64,000 nt of DNA from the NCBI RefSeq assembly GCF_037176765.1, contig NC_090023.1, positions 99,557,366-99,621,365 of the forward strand. Reading direction: 5' to 3'. The stretch is from Anolis sagrei. Lineage: Eukaryota > Chordata > Lepidosauria > Squamata > Anolidae. The notes beneath the pieces are model-generated. The model had not been told where the DNA came from. It worked only from the letters and a program-made list of their open reading frames with translations, and made no database searches. Below are positions 12,590 to 26,400 of the stretch, one piece after another. Made by a program: the position numbers and the translations under genes. How positions within the stretch are numbered: the stretch's first letter is position 1; the number at the start of each line of letters is the position of its first letter.

Positions 12590-12790
12590 TAACCTACAAA
12601 TATCCAATCCTGTCTGATATTGGAAATCAAGCAGGATCAGCTCTGGTTGGTGTTTGGATGGGAGAACAGTCAATGAATACCAGGTACTGCAAACTGTATT
12701 TCAGAGGCAGGAACTGCAAATCCTTGCCTAAGAAAGTCCTATAAAATTCTTGGGATTGCTGTAAATAAATTGACAGATGACTTGTTGGCA
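12590..12790 (+). mobile_element. 5S-rRNA-derived SINE
   Basis: Bases 12600-12690 follow 5S rRNA in order: tcctgtctgatattgg, aaatcaagcaggatcagc, tggttggtgtttggatggga, aataccaggtactg. A tail containing ccttgcctaagaaagtccta then gacagatgacttg follows. The body is too diverged to be a functional 5S gene. Confidence 0.75.
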
Positions 12791-12989
12791 CAGACATATA
12801 CCAGGTAGCAAAGCCTATTTTTGTAGACATTGCCACAATTTTCCAAATCATTAGTATAAGCATTTTTATTAAGATTACTGGCCATTTGTTACAGAAACAT
12901 ATGCTGCTGAGTGAAGTATTCCTCAAGCCTTTTTTCAATTGTGGTAGTGGGTAGCATTCTTTTGTGACTATACAACAAAAACACATAAA

Positions 12990-14224
12990 TATGTCTTAAG
13001 GAGAACTAGATAACAACTCAATACAGAACAATAACATTTGAAAAGTCACAATGGAAACTATTTAACATTCTTTCATATAATGTTGCATAGTGCTTCTTGT
13101 AACATGTTAATGACAAAAGATCACAGTGCTACTACTTAAACTAAAACTTCATACTCTTAATTTCATTGACTGATATATTTCTTATTCCCCAAATATTCTT
13201 AAGAGGGAATGCAAGGAACTATTTTTGACTGCTAAGAACATAAAAAGGAAACAGAGTTCACAAGGAGCTCAAAAGGACAATACTGCCACCCCTGCCTCCA
13301 CAAATAGATTTTAATTATTATGACTCACAGCTTTAAAAGAGGAGAGTAGCCCTACTCATGGCTATCTAGCACTACCACCATTACACACTCCCTATTAGTG
13401 CCTATATAAAGTTGGGTTTTAATCACTTCTGTGTCCATCACATTATGCTTCATTTGGCTTGGTGTCCCCAGTTGACCCAAACTGGGAAGGTTATTTTTGA
13501 ATTCTTCATAGTCTTTGCAGAAAATAACAATTTTAAGATGAACTCAAATACAATTTGCTGACTAATTTCTTGAGAGGCTGGTTATCTTGCCTAATTTTAG
13601 TGACAAAGTGTGTATTTCTTTTTAGTCCCTTCCCCTTGGGGGGGCAGTCAATTTCTGGCATTCAACAATAGCAAAAGATAATGATGGCCAGTTAAGCCAT
13701 TGTGGCACAAAGATTAAAGGCTGGAGGAGGGGTAATTAAACCCTGAGGTTATGTTCTATTTTTCTTTTCACAAATCATTTATACCTGTCTAGATAAAGAT
13801 TTCCAGTTGACAGGTACAAACTTTAGCTTACATGAGAGCTGAGCTGTCTTTGCTGTAAGCACTTGGAGAATAATAAATACTTAAACCTTAACTACATAGA
13901 TTTAAAAATTAGCCCACTTCTGGATTTGTCTCTCTGAAACACTGCTTTGCCCCTAGCTTCTGTCACTGGGTGGCACATCAAACACATCAGTTAACAGGTG
14001 GTTCTAAACTCCAGTCATCTGCTTATGTGAAGAAAGATAGGCTTAGCCTTCCCTTTCCTCCTAAAGAGATGATCAGTGTCAACTAATATTTGATAGAGAC
14101 AAATGAGCAATCATCACACCTTAGTGCACACCAGATTTGTAACAGACTTAGGAGATGAAAATGTAATGCACATACATAAAGGCTCTGGGTTTTTGAATAG
14201 TTCCCACTTTCACTGTGAAATGTT
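12990..14224. other. Intergenic gap between convergent genes, nothing recognised
   Basis: AT-rich sequence with no open frame of note, no palindrome and no recognised repeat. It should contain the PLCXD1 transcript end at its right side. Confidence 0.5.
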
Positions 14225-14230
14225 TTTATT
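14225..14230 (-). terminator. Polyadenylation signal, PLCXD1
   Basis: AATAAA on the - strand about 200 bases past the PLCXD1 stop codon at 14431. Confidence 0.5.
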
Positions 14231-14430
14231 CACACTGACATCTTAGAACATCACTGACTCTTTCACAGTTGATCCTTAACGAGAGTTTTTAAATATATTC
14301 TTAGGTGCATGTGAGATAGTTACAGAATTCCTATGAGGTAGTTGATTATTGATTTCTTCTGTCTCTCATTGGAGCCAGGGCTTAGTCCCAACCTGTGTTT
14401 TGTCTCCCAAAAAAGTGAACAGAAAAAGTG

Positions 14431-17400
14431 CTATTTCAAAAGTTTGCTATTCAGCTCTATCACATTCTTCACAAAGTCATTTTTTTCTATAAAGTCTCCA
14501 GCAATGATGTTGATGCAGTCTTTCTTTGGTCCAGGATGTTGGTTTTTTATCCATAGATTTAAAAACGGAAGAGCAGTAAGGGTCATTTCTTTAAGAGAGC
14601 CACGCAGATGTGCCAGGATATACCCTAGATCTCCAGTGAGGTTGATTCCTGCAACAAATAATCCCGCTGAAAAGAAAAACATAGAAATAAGAATTGCTTC
14701 TTGATATTATTTTTGTAATTTACTAACCTTTAGGCATGAACAATAGGGTGGAGAATTTTTTTTCTAGGAGATGTTTTAGTTTTCCATTTGAAGTGGAGAT
14801 AAATCTCATGGATAATTACGTACATCTTGCTTCTTGAAACAACAAATAAATATCCTTATTAGACTTGTGCAATTCAGTCAGAGGGCGATCTGTTTTTGGT
14901 ATCCGGATTTCATATGGTAACTAGATCCGTTTTCGGGAGCCTCTTGAAAAATCTGTTTTTGGTTAGACAGCCGCAAGATCTGGGAAAATCCGCCCCTTTG
15001 GCGGCAATGGGGAACTTGCAAGGCTCCCCTTTCCGTTCCTGGGACCCTTTCCTATCTTCCATTCAAGGGAGTCTGGGTTTGAAGAACCGGGTTAAGGAAA
15101 CCCATCCTGGGAACCTTTTCTTTCTTCCTTTCAAGGAAATCTGGGTTTGAACAACGGGGTTAAGGAAGCAGTGTGTGAGACATGTCATGTCATTCCTCTA
15201 TTCTGATTGGCTTAACAGGCAGGACTCACAGGGAAATCCCTTGCAAGCAGCACGCAGCAGCCTCTCTGCATGCTGCATGGTGCTGAATAGGGGAGGAGGA
15301 GCCATGATCGGCTGCCACGTGGTCCCATTATAGATGAAAAACTTGACAGCTGAGCCCTTACCGTTATGGCCATCTAACCAAGCCGAACAAGCCAAATTGG
15401 CTGAAGGGAATCGACCACTCTGAATCTGTGCACAAGTCTAATCCTTATGCATAAGTAGGTCTATATTGTTATTTCCAAAGAAGGCTTTTATTCTACATTT
15501 CCACTACCTCCTTTAATCATGAATTTTAAACCCACGCCTTGTGTTTTACTCTTTGTTCTGTGTATTTTAATATGTATTTTATAGAAATAGGTTTAATTAT
15601 GTGTATGTTATAGAATGTTTACAATGATTATGTGTTTTCAACGATGTTGTAATCTGCCTTAAACCACAAGGCGAGGAAGAAATAAAATTATGGTTATGAT
15701 TCTTACTATTTTTAAAATGTTAATAGAAGGGGATCACAGCACTGTCATCTTACATTTCTAACCATTACATAAAATGTTTCCCCTTACCATTATAGAGATA
15801 AGCCAGAATAGTCACACGTAGCTTTTCAACTGATAGAGCGATCCATCTAGAAACACTCTCAATTAGAGATAATTTTCAATGAAGACAGTCATTTTATTTT
15901 TCTTGAGAGCCAACTCCAACATGGTATCCACTAGGCAATGCTGTTCAGCAGCTACCTATTGTTGTTGTTGTTATTTATGTGCCTTCAAGCTGAATCTGTT
16001 GTACAGGGACCCTACTGTACAGTTTTCCTGGCAAGATTTATCCAGAGGTTTACCACTGCCTTCATCTAAGCCTGAGAGAGTGTGACCTGCCCAAGATCAC
16101 TCAGAGGATTCAAGTCGTGGCCATCCAGATTCCTAGCCTAACTCTCAAACCTCCACAATATACTGGCTATCTGCATCATGCTAGAAAGTATTAATATAAT
16201 TAAACTGCTACCTGCATATGTATATTTAACCTATTCTCCTGCCTGTTAGAATCAGTACTTCTATCTTTTATTAAGATTCCTTTTATTTAGACCAGGGATT
16301 CTTACACTTTTCCATTGTTGGTCCTTTTTGGACTGAGAAATAGATGATCCCAGATATATAAAATAGGTATAAAATCAAACATTTACTGATAACAAATCAG
16401 GACTTGCAAGGCTGGCTTTCATTTTTTATGAAGGACAGCTGAAGCATCTTCTGCAGAGTCTACTGTGGACACTGAACAACAGATTTGTGCAAATGTCTAA
16501 AACAGCCCGTAGGTGATGCCAAATTTTGGGACCCCAACATTGAGATAAGGGGAACCAATTTGGGGTCAGGACTCACAGTTTAAGAAGCAGTGATTTAGAC
16601 AACAACGTTAGAACAATGTCTCTTTTGTATAGTTTTTTAATCTTTCTAAAGTTAGAAGTGCCCATGACCAAACATTTCAACTGTATGCAGCCAATCAAAT
16701 CGGATTCAAAGAAAAACTTCCACTAATGAAAGCCTCCAACTGGAATATTGGAAGCTTTTTAAAGATATCTTGGGAGTTCAATGCTGGAAGAGATGCCTCC
16801 TGGTACATATATAAGTACTTAGTCCACTCATTGAGGGGATTACCATAATTGAAGTCAAGTCGATAGCAGTTGACAACACTGAGGTCTGTTGGGGGTCTCT
16901 ATGTCACTTGTGGGGACAATGTTGGAGAAGACCTTCTCCATTGTGGCCCCTAGGTTGTGGAACAACCTCCCTCCTATCTAGAAGCCAAATTAATGCTAAA
17001 ACTTATGTCATTCTGGTGCCAAATAAAAGCATGCTTTTTAAAGAAAGCCTTTCATATAAATCTGCACATATGAATGGTTTTGCATAGCCTTAACTGGTTT
17101 TGCACTCTTGTTTTGACTTGTCAAATGGTTTTAACACACATTTGATGTGTTTCAGTTAGTCTTGCTATTTTACACTACTCAAACTGTTTTTATTATATAG
17201 TGACATGAGATTCTTGAATATAGAGCAGGATATTTTTAAATCATCATCTTCTTTCTCATCTCGGAAACTGAAGCCCCTTGAAAGTTGGTTTCTAATATGA
17301 AAGCAAAATGAAGGCAGTACCTGGACGTCCACCCTGTTTCCTCCTCTCCAAATACTGGATAAGCTTTGCTGCTGTTGTCTTATTTCCCCACCAGTATGGA

Positions 17401-20400
17401 ATTGCAGGCCACAATTCATAATGCCGCGTCACTTGTGAAATATCATCATAGGACACAATAACCTGATAGTTACCAGACCACAGGTTCCGTAGAGTTGGTA
17501 CAACCTGAAAGACAGGGCAGGATGTACATCAAATTAACAGCCTCACTTTGGCACCTCAAATATTGAAACATACAGCCTATGCTCTGTCATCCTATTTCTG
17601 CTTTTAAATTGCTCTTGTGTTGCAAGCTAAAAATGTTTTAATACAGAAATCCAACAATGTAGGATTAAAGGAAACAAGAGTCAGTGAAGACACACAAAAA
17701 GCTAATACAAGACGGTGGCCAATGACACAACTGGACTCCAGCTAAAAGGAAGCCAAGTTCTTGATATGCTCAGAAGTGAAAGGGAAGTTGGAAGCTGTAC
17801 AATAAATACTATAGAAACATAGACTGTGATAACATGAACGAAGAGAAGTTAGACATAGGAAAAAGGAGGGGGAAGAATAATAGTAGTAGTAATAATAATA
17901 ATAACAATAATAATAATAAGTGGTGAGAAAGATAAAATGGATGCGAATGGGTCATTCTGAATATAAAAATTACATAGAATTTTATATAGGAAATTAAAAT
18001 ATATGAAGAGTGGCATTAATAAAAAGACAGGTTTAGTAAAAGCAGTCAAAGAATATAACATGAAGTCTGATCAAATCATCTCAATAAGACTTCAGGAAAA
18101 ACTCATTAGTAGAGCCATAAATCAAGTCTATGCACCAACCGCAGAGGCATAAGACAGGGTTCCTCAAACTAAGGCCCGGGGACCCTCCAAGTTCATTTAT
18201 CCGGCCCTTGCTCAAGGTCAACCTAAGTCTGAAATGACTTGAAAGCACACAACAACAACAATCCTATCTCATCAGCCAAAAGAAGGCCCACACTTCCCAT
18301 TGAAATACTAATAAGTTTATTTTGTTAAAAAAAGTCTTCATTTTAATTATTGTATTGTTTTAAAGTGTTTTTTGCACTACAAATAAGATATGTGCAGTGT
18401 GCATAGGAATTCATGTGCTGTTTTTTTTTTTCAAATTATAATGCGGCCCTCCAACAGTTTGAGGGACTCTGACCTGGCCCTCTGTTTAAAAAGTTTGAGG
18501 ATCCCTGGCATAAGAGATAGAAGTTGAAAAATTGTATGCTAGAGAGCGGAAAGAAGCAGGACTTTTTATTAATCACGGGCAACTGGAATAAAAAAGTAGG
18601 AAGCAGAAAAGAATCAAGGCTTGTAGGATAATGTATCCTACAAGCAAGAAATAAACAGAAGAGCAACTGACAGTCCGTTCATCCCAAACACAATCTTTAC
18701 GCAATCAAGACAGTGATTATACATTACTAGATGGCCATTATAAGAAAGACTACATATTTAGAAGCAAAAAATGGAGGACCTCTATTCTCGCAGTAAAAAA
18801 TGGAGCATGATCGTGGCAGAAATCATGAGCTGTTCATATCAAAAATTGGAATAAAGTTAAGGAAAAAAAACACTAAATGCACCATCATGCTAAAAAAGAA
18901 CATTACCATAGAATGTAAAGAAAATGTGCAAAATAGATTTGCACCATAGAACATAATTGACTGGGAAGCACATGAACTATGGATTGAAGCCAGGGACATT
19001 GTCAAGGAAACTATTATCTATGAAGTGGGGGGAGGAGAAGTCTTTGTGGATGACAAACAAGAAACGAAAGTAAAAGCATACAGAAATAGAACCAGAAGCT
19101 TTGGTGTAACTGTTCAACAGCTAGACTGGAGAGATAAAGAAAACTATAAAGAAAACAATGCAAAGAAACAGAAGCTAAAAACAAAAAAAATAAGAACCAA
19201 ACAGCCTTTCAAAAATCTTAGAAATCAAATTGAAACATTAAACATAACAAAGATGAAAGAAAAATACAATAGAATCAACTGTATAAAAAAGAGAACACGA
19301 AAACTTTAGTGAAAGAAGAACCGTACAAAGATGAATTTACACTCAGCTACACTCAAAGCACTTGGAAAGAATAAATCACCATGAACAAATGGCACTGCTT
19401 CAATCTACAGAGACAGAATTGACTCAATTTCTAACTAAACTTCATAAACAAATATGGAAAACAAAAATGGAATGACCCACAGATTGGAAAAAGATCAAAA
19501 TGCATTTTAACTCTCAAAAGGGGGGCACAAAAGATTGTGGCAGCCACAGGATAGTTGCATAAATTTCCTATGCAAGCAAAAGCTTGCTCAAAATCAACAT
19601 TCATTTGATTGCCCTGATGCTGTACTTGCATTCAGGAAAAGACAGGATATGAACAAAATATGAAGGAATGGAAAAGTTCCCAATTGGCAAGGGGGTCAGC
19701 CAAGGTTGCATTCTATCACCCTATGAGGCCAACCCTTATGCAAAAATATCCTATACAAGGCAAGATTAAATGCAGATGAAAGAGGGGTGAGAATTGGAGG
19801 AAACAACATCAACAATTTGAGATATGCAGGGGACACAATTCTTGTAGCAAAATATAACAAAGCCCTGGAACAACTGGTAAAGAAAGTCAAGGAAGAAGTG
19901 CTAAGGCCTGCTTAACATTAAGAAAACAAAAATAATGACTACACATGATTTATATGAATGTAATGGAGAAACTGAAATAGTTAAAAGATTTTCCATACTT
20001 TGGCTCAATCATAGATCAAAATGGAGATTGCAGTCAAGCAATCGGAATAAGATGGGGACTTGAAAAGGCAAAAATGAAAGAACTGGACAACATCTGGAAG
20101 TGTAAAGATAACATCTGAATACAGAGTGAGGACTGTCCATGACGTCTTATCTCCCATCACCATGTGAGACCTGAGCAGTGAAAAAGGCTGATAAGAAAAT
20201 AATCTCATTTGACATTTAATGCTGGAAGAGTGTTCTGCAGATATTGTAGACTTCTAAAACAAATCAAGCATGATCTTTCTCAGAAGACAAAATGACTACA
20301 TTTGGTCACATCATGAGAAGTTGTGATAATAATCCTTGGGAAGGTAACAAACACTAGGTAAAAGGGAGGCTGCATTTTGAATGAAAAGACTTGATTTTTT

Positions 20401-23400
20401 AAAAAAGCAGTGAGTCTGCAACATCTGAGCAGGGATGTTGAGGAAAGGGTGTTTTGGAAATGGCCCATTCTTGAGGTCCTCATAAATCAGGGTCAATTTG
20501 AAGGCAGCTAACAACAAAGACATGCATAGTGATCACTGTACCCATCTGTCTCAATAGACAGTGTAAATATCAAATCTGGTTTCCAAAATGCTCTACTTAA
20601 TGAAAGAACTGAAATACAGCTGGCCCTCCATATTTGCAGGTTTAATTTTCTTTGCAAATTTGATTATTCACCAGTTTGATTAAAATGTTCTCTCTAGAAA
20701 TCTCTAAGTCCTGCAATGTGACAACTTCCACTGGATATTAAGCACATGCACATATTTGTAAGTCCTCCAGTGCAATATTATGGTCAGATTCAGGGAGAAG
20801 TTTACTGGAGGTCACACTGGAGGACAGAGAGATTCCTAGAGAGGTGTTCTTTCAAGTAAAACATACAGTATTTATATTTGCAGTTTTTCACTTTTGATGA
20901 GGTCTTGTTCTCCTGGCCCCATCTAATGTAGAGGGCTGACTGTATAGTACATAGCAGATCATTAAATGCTTCCATAAATAGGTCAATACACCAAAGTATT
21001 TAATAATTTCAGTGGCAGCACAATATAATTTGTGGAGATGTTCACTTCTGGACTCTATTTTCAGTAGCACACCTGAGTCCTGGAACAGATTGAACATCTA
21101 TTTTTTAAAGAAATATCTGTTTCTGAGCTCCTGAAAAAAGTTCCGTTTTGATTAATCACAACGAGGATTAAGGACCAGGGCATAGAAAAACAAACACAAA
21201 AATGCCTTGATTCCCAACACTTCTCTTGTTAGAAATGAAGTCTGTATCCCTATGAATGAATCACTGTACATTCTACTCATAAAACAATACTTGTGTTTGG
21301 ATTAATATGTCCAGAATCTCATTTAAGCAGCTCAGGTTATGCAACTGAACATTCCCATTTGTTTCAGTGCAGTGTCCTGACAAGAATAGTGTGTACAAGG
21401 CTTTTACAATCTCAAAGCTGAGCACTCCAAGCAACTTACATTTCTAGGGCAGATTCTGCCAGCAAATATCTTCTTTATACAGGAGATCAAGTGACAGTGA
21501 TGCTCCTCATCCAATCCATCAAAATTTCTGAAAGCAAGAACAACCACCTCCCAGGGATGGTTCTTCAACCAACGTAAAATATCCCACAGGACAGCCTAAA
21601 AAAAGTCAACATGATATGTGTATAAATAAGCATTCCAACCTAAAAGGAAACTCAAAGAAACTGCATCCCATAATTTTCCACTTTCTCAAATGATGCTGAG
21701 TTGGATGTACCAACATAGGGATGTTCATTATACCGGATGTTTCATAAAGACTGGAAACTTCAAGCTTTGCATATTCTTTCCTGCCTGTCATACATCTGAG
21801 TTTGGATGTTGAGACATCCAGAAAATCAAATTAGCATGATTGCGAGTGTGAAATATTGTCTGTTGAATTCTTGACACCTCATTTTAATTATTGTCAGTTG
21901 AATTCTTGACACCTCAGCTTTAATTATTGTGTCAAAATAGTGAGCAACCAGTGTTCAAAACATTAGGTTCCAGATATCTTGCTCCAGATCACAGCACTAT
22001 GTTAATAGACACACTACTTCTGGGGCTCTTGTAAAATCTGCTACGTTACAAAGTTTTACCTACTCCCTACAAATGGGTAAGGGAAAACTAAGAATGCTAC
22101 TTTGAAAAACATGCTTTTCTCAATTGTTACTGTCTAAAATGTTACTCTGGATTCCAGAACCATCACTACTATCCTTTTAATTTCTGGCTTTTCTAGGGTA
22201 GCAATTGGCAAATTCTGAGTCTGCAGCAATTGCCCAGAACCATATTCACCAAGTCAAAAAAAAGCTTTAAAGACAAAAGGTGCACATTTCAGTAGCTGGG
22301 AATATTTAAATCATAACCACATTAAATCAGTTCCAGACATGCAGAATGGCGAGGTAATTATACTGCAAGATTGTCAGATAACAATGTCGGACAGATTAGA
22401 AGTGAGTCATTTTATGTAATTGAGTAATCTTTCAATGTATACTACAGTGTCATAATTACAGACCTAGACTTACTATAAGTCTAGAACTAGAATTTTTAAA
22501 CTAGGCAGTTACATAGGAATAATCCACACCGAATAGGGCCCATTTATGATTAGTATGTAACTGGTATATAACCCTTTGTTTCAACAATGTGATTGCTACA
22601 GGACAACAGTGATAGTAATTAAGAATAGATATAGCCTAATTCAATGTTCCTTAAACACAAGAGATTAGTATGCACACATACAAACACAATATCTTACCAT
22701 TCACTTCTTCAATAAGAAAGGCTGTGTGTTTGCTTTAAAATTCCTTTTGTGTGTGTGCGTGTGCGTGTCAGGAGCAACTTGAGAAACTGCAAGTTGCTTC
22801 TGGTGTGAGAGAATTGGCAGTCTGCAAGGACGTTGCCCAGGGGATGCCCGGATGTTTAGATGTTTTACCATCCTTGTGAGAGGCTTCCCTCATGTCCACA
22901 CATGGGGAGTTGGAGCTGACAGAGGGACCTCAACCTGCTCTTCTCAAATTGAAACCGCTGACCTATCGGTCAGCAGTCCTGCTGGCACAAGGGTTTAATT
23001 CATTGAGACACCAGGGGTCCTTTTAAAATTCCTGCTCTGTCCACATGATGCTTTGCTCTGCTTATTAAGAATGAACAGCGAAGCTCCACCATACGAAGAA
23101 CCCTATATGAAAGTCAGAGCACCTTCCTCCTTGGCAAGCACAGTATTTAAGTATCAATGAATTTCAAAGCTTTTCAAAACAATGGGATCTAACTAAAGTG
23201 GACTTATCTGTTTTAAAGGCCCAGAAGTGAAGTTAACAAGCTATAACTGTGTGCAGGAAGATCCATGGCTTCATCCATGAAAATCCCAACATATCCTCTC
23301 TCAGCCTAACCAGTTAGTTATTCCTTGGGAAAGTGGAAATTTGAATGTGTACTCACACAGTCCCAATCCACTTCAATGGGTTAATGAAATATGTCTACTG

Positions 23401-26400
23401 AATGTGATTTCTAAAGGATCTTCAGATATAGATATTATACTTAGATTATACTTCTTGTGTAGCTATGAGAGCTATAAAATGAAAGCTATATCCAAAAATA
23501 CACTAGATCTCATGATGGGAAACCAGGATATGAGAAGTTCCCTTGATTACAGAGGCTCAGAGGAATGACTGGGGTGTGACCATATCCTACTTGGAGCTAC
23601 ATGAGAAACCTCAGGAAGGCATACTCAGCTCATGGGGTGGATGATTCTCATTCCTGCCAAAGACCATAAGGCATTTCACAACAGGTATTCACTTTACAGC
23701 CCTCCAAACACTCATTTTGGATAATCACATATTCCTACAGGTCTCAGTTTTATTTTAATTTCATTTTATAAACCTAGAAATGATAACAGGAAGCTATAGT
23801 GTCTCACAGTGGAATTACGTTAACTAATGGTAGTAGTAGTGTTCCTTGGACCATTGTACAGTTGTCCCCAAGTAGTAAGAATAATACTGGCCTAGAAGGG
23901 CAATTTGTTTTGAAATGTTAGCCACTGAAGGCTATGTGATGTGATTGTTTGAATGATGTAGGAGCCTCTGGGAGACAGGGGCTCAAATCCTTGCTCAGCC
24001 AAGAAAGTCACGTCTTCTCTCCGCCTCTAAAGGAGATCATGGCAAATTGCCAAGCAAACCCCATGAGCCACTAAAACCCAAGGAGAGCATCATCTTAAAT
24101 CACTGTCAGTTTGAAGATACATAATAACAAGTAGCTGCCAAATTAAAAATATACATTTAAGAGATAAATGAACAAAGGCAGAATCCCATTTCTCTATTAT
24201 ACATTTCATACATAGTAAGAAGATAACTGGTTCCTTTAAAGACTGGCTGTACAATCCTATGGGCATACGTAGTACCCAGAGCTAAAACCACACTGAATTC
24301 AATGGGCAATTTACCCATTCTAATCCCTGCCACGTGATTCTGAGAAGCTGATTCATATTTAGAACATGTGGTGTTAGTAGCATCTCTGTGCTGTAATTCT
24401 TGCTTAGCCAGCTGTGGAATTCTAACAATGTCCAAATGCACTAAAAGGCATAAACTGGATGTCACATGGAATTACTGTGGTGCCTATGAGTCAAAATGGG
24501 GATTGTGGAACATTTAGTGACTGCAAGATTTGGATTTCATTCCAATAACCACTGCCAGACGAATTCACAACATGACTGTTGCCATTTCTAGCCTTAACAT
24601 TTTTTTTCCATCTCAGTAGCGACTTGAGAAATGGCAAGTCACTTCTGGTGTGAGAGAATTGGTTGTCTGCAAGGACATTGCCCAGGGGATGCCCAGATGT
24701 TTTGATATTTTATCATCCTTGTGTTTTATCATCACTCATGTCCCCAAATGGGGAGCTGGAGCTGACAGAGGGAGCTCATCCTCTCTCTCCCCAGGTTTGA
24801 ACCTTCGACCTATCGGTCTTCAGTCCTGCCATCACAAGGGTTTAACCCACTGCACCACCGGTGGCTCCTTAGCCTTAACATAACATGGGGTGAATGCAGA
24901 GTAAGTCTATGTTGTTTAAAGCCTACTGAGTTAAATGAGAACTACTTAATATAGGCTCAACCTTATCACATTTTCAAAGAGCATCCAAGAAGGTGATATC
25001 AAAAACAACCTTCAACATAATGCAACTGAAAATGACAATATTCAGGCATATTATATTAGTTGTAGTACTCCTGTTCCAGAAGACCTTTATCAAGTGCCAA
25101 CGAAGTTGGAAGGGCATCAGTTTGAGGAAAAACTGTACGCATGTGGTTTATGCAGGATTATGAGGCCCCCAAAATGATGCTCCAACCCTCCATACATGTC
25201 CCCCTCTGCTCTAGAAACTGGGCCAGGTTTAAGAATCAAGCATAGTGTGTCGTTCCATACCTAGACTTCTTCATCTGCACACAAAAGAGACGGATTCTGC
25301 CCCAATAACCTAGATTACTTTAAAAGTCATTAAAGAATTACTCTCTCAAATTATTTTACTTAAACAATTTTCCATGGTGTTTAATAAGGAACTGTACCTC
25401 TACAACAACTGTTGTATATAGCATATGAACAAAGTATAAGTTCATAGAAGAATCATCAGGTTTGTGAGCAATCCTTAAATCAAAATACCTAATTCCAGCA
25501 TCCAGTTGTTCTAATACGGTCAGCACCTGTATAGTTAAAAACAAAAACAAACAAAGGGTTCCTGAGTGTTTAATTGGAAGACAAGTTTAGTTTTTCTCAT
25601 TCTTAGTTTATTTTAATTAATGTTTACCCCATAAAATAAATACAGATATATATGATGTTAGAAAGACAATGGCTTGTATGGTTAAATTCTTTAGTATCCT
25701 CTGTAACATTTTCTACTGAAAAAAAAAAGTTTAGACACCTTGTTCCAAATTTGTTCTTTTCTTTATGTGTGGTGTTACATTACAAAAATAAAGTAAGCAA
25801 AACGTTATAGTTTGTAAAAGCATACTTCAAGCATAAGATATAAACATTAGTAAACTTGAGATTTCATTACCTGCGTTATAGACCATTTCAAAATAATAGG
25901 GTGCACAATGCGATGCATATGTTTGTCCATAAATTGCAACAACTTGGATTCATTTACGCTTACTTCTGACTCTTTATCCAAGCAGTACGTCATAGCATCA
26001 TGACTACCTGCATGGGAACAAAATAAAGAGTCAGATTACATTTGTCAGCCTCTTTCAGATCTTACCCTCTGGGCAAACATTTATCTCTCATGTTTCCTTA
26101 CATAAGAGAATCCTCATCTAAACATGTGACTGCATGAATAGCTATCTGAGATTATTCACATATCAAATTCCACCTCAATACCTTTCTGAGATTATTCACA
26201 TATCAAATTCCACTTCAACAAATAGAAACAACATATCACGCATAAATTACCACCGGAAGACTTCTCATGTTGTATATGACACTGAGAAGATGGTTAGCTG
26301 AGGTAACATAAGTCCCATTTCACTAAAGATGAACTTCAGAATACAAATCTCTGCTTCTTATTCCATACCCTTGTTACATCCCGAATAGACTACTGCAATG

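Noticed and set aside
12600-12690. Functional 5S rRNA gene
   Set aside because: Too diverged and incomplete, and followed by a SINE tail; the same applies to the other 5S-like copies.
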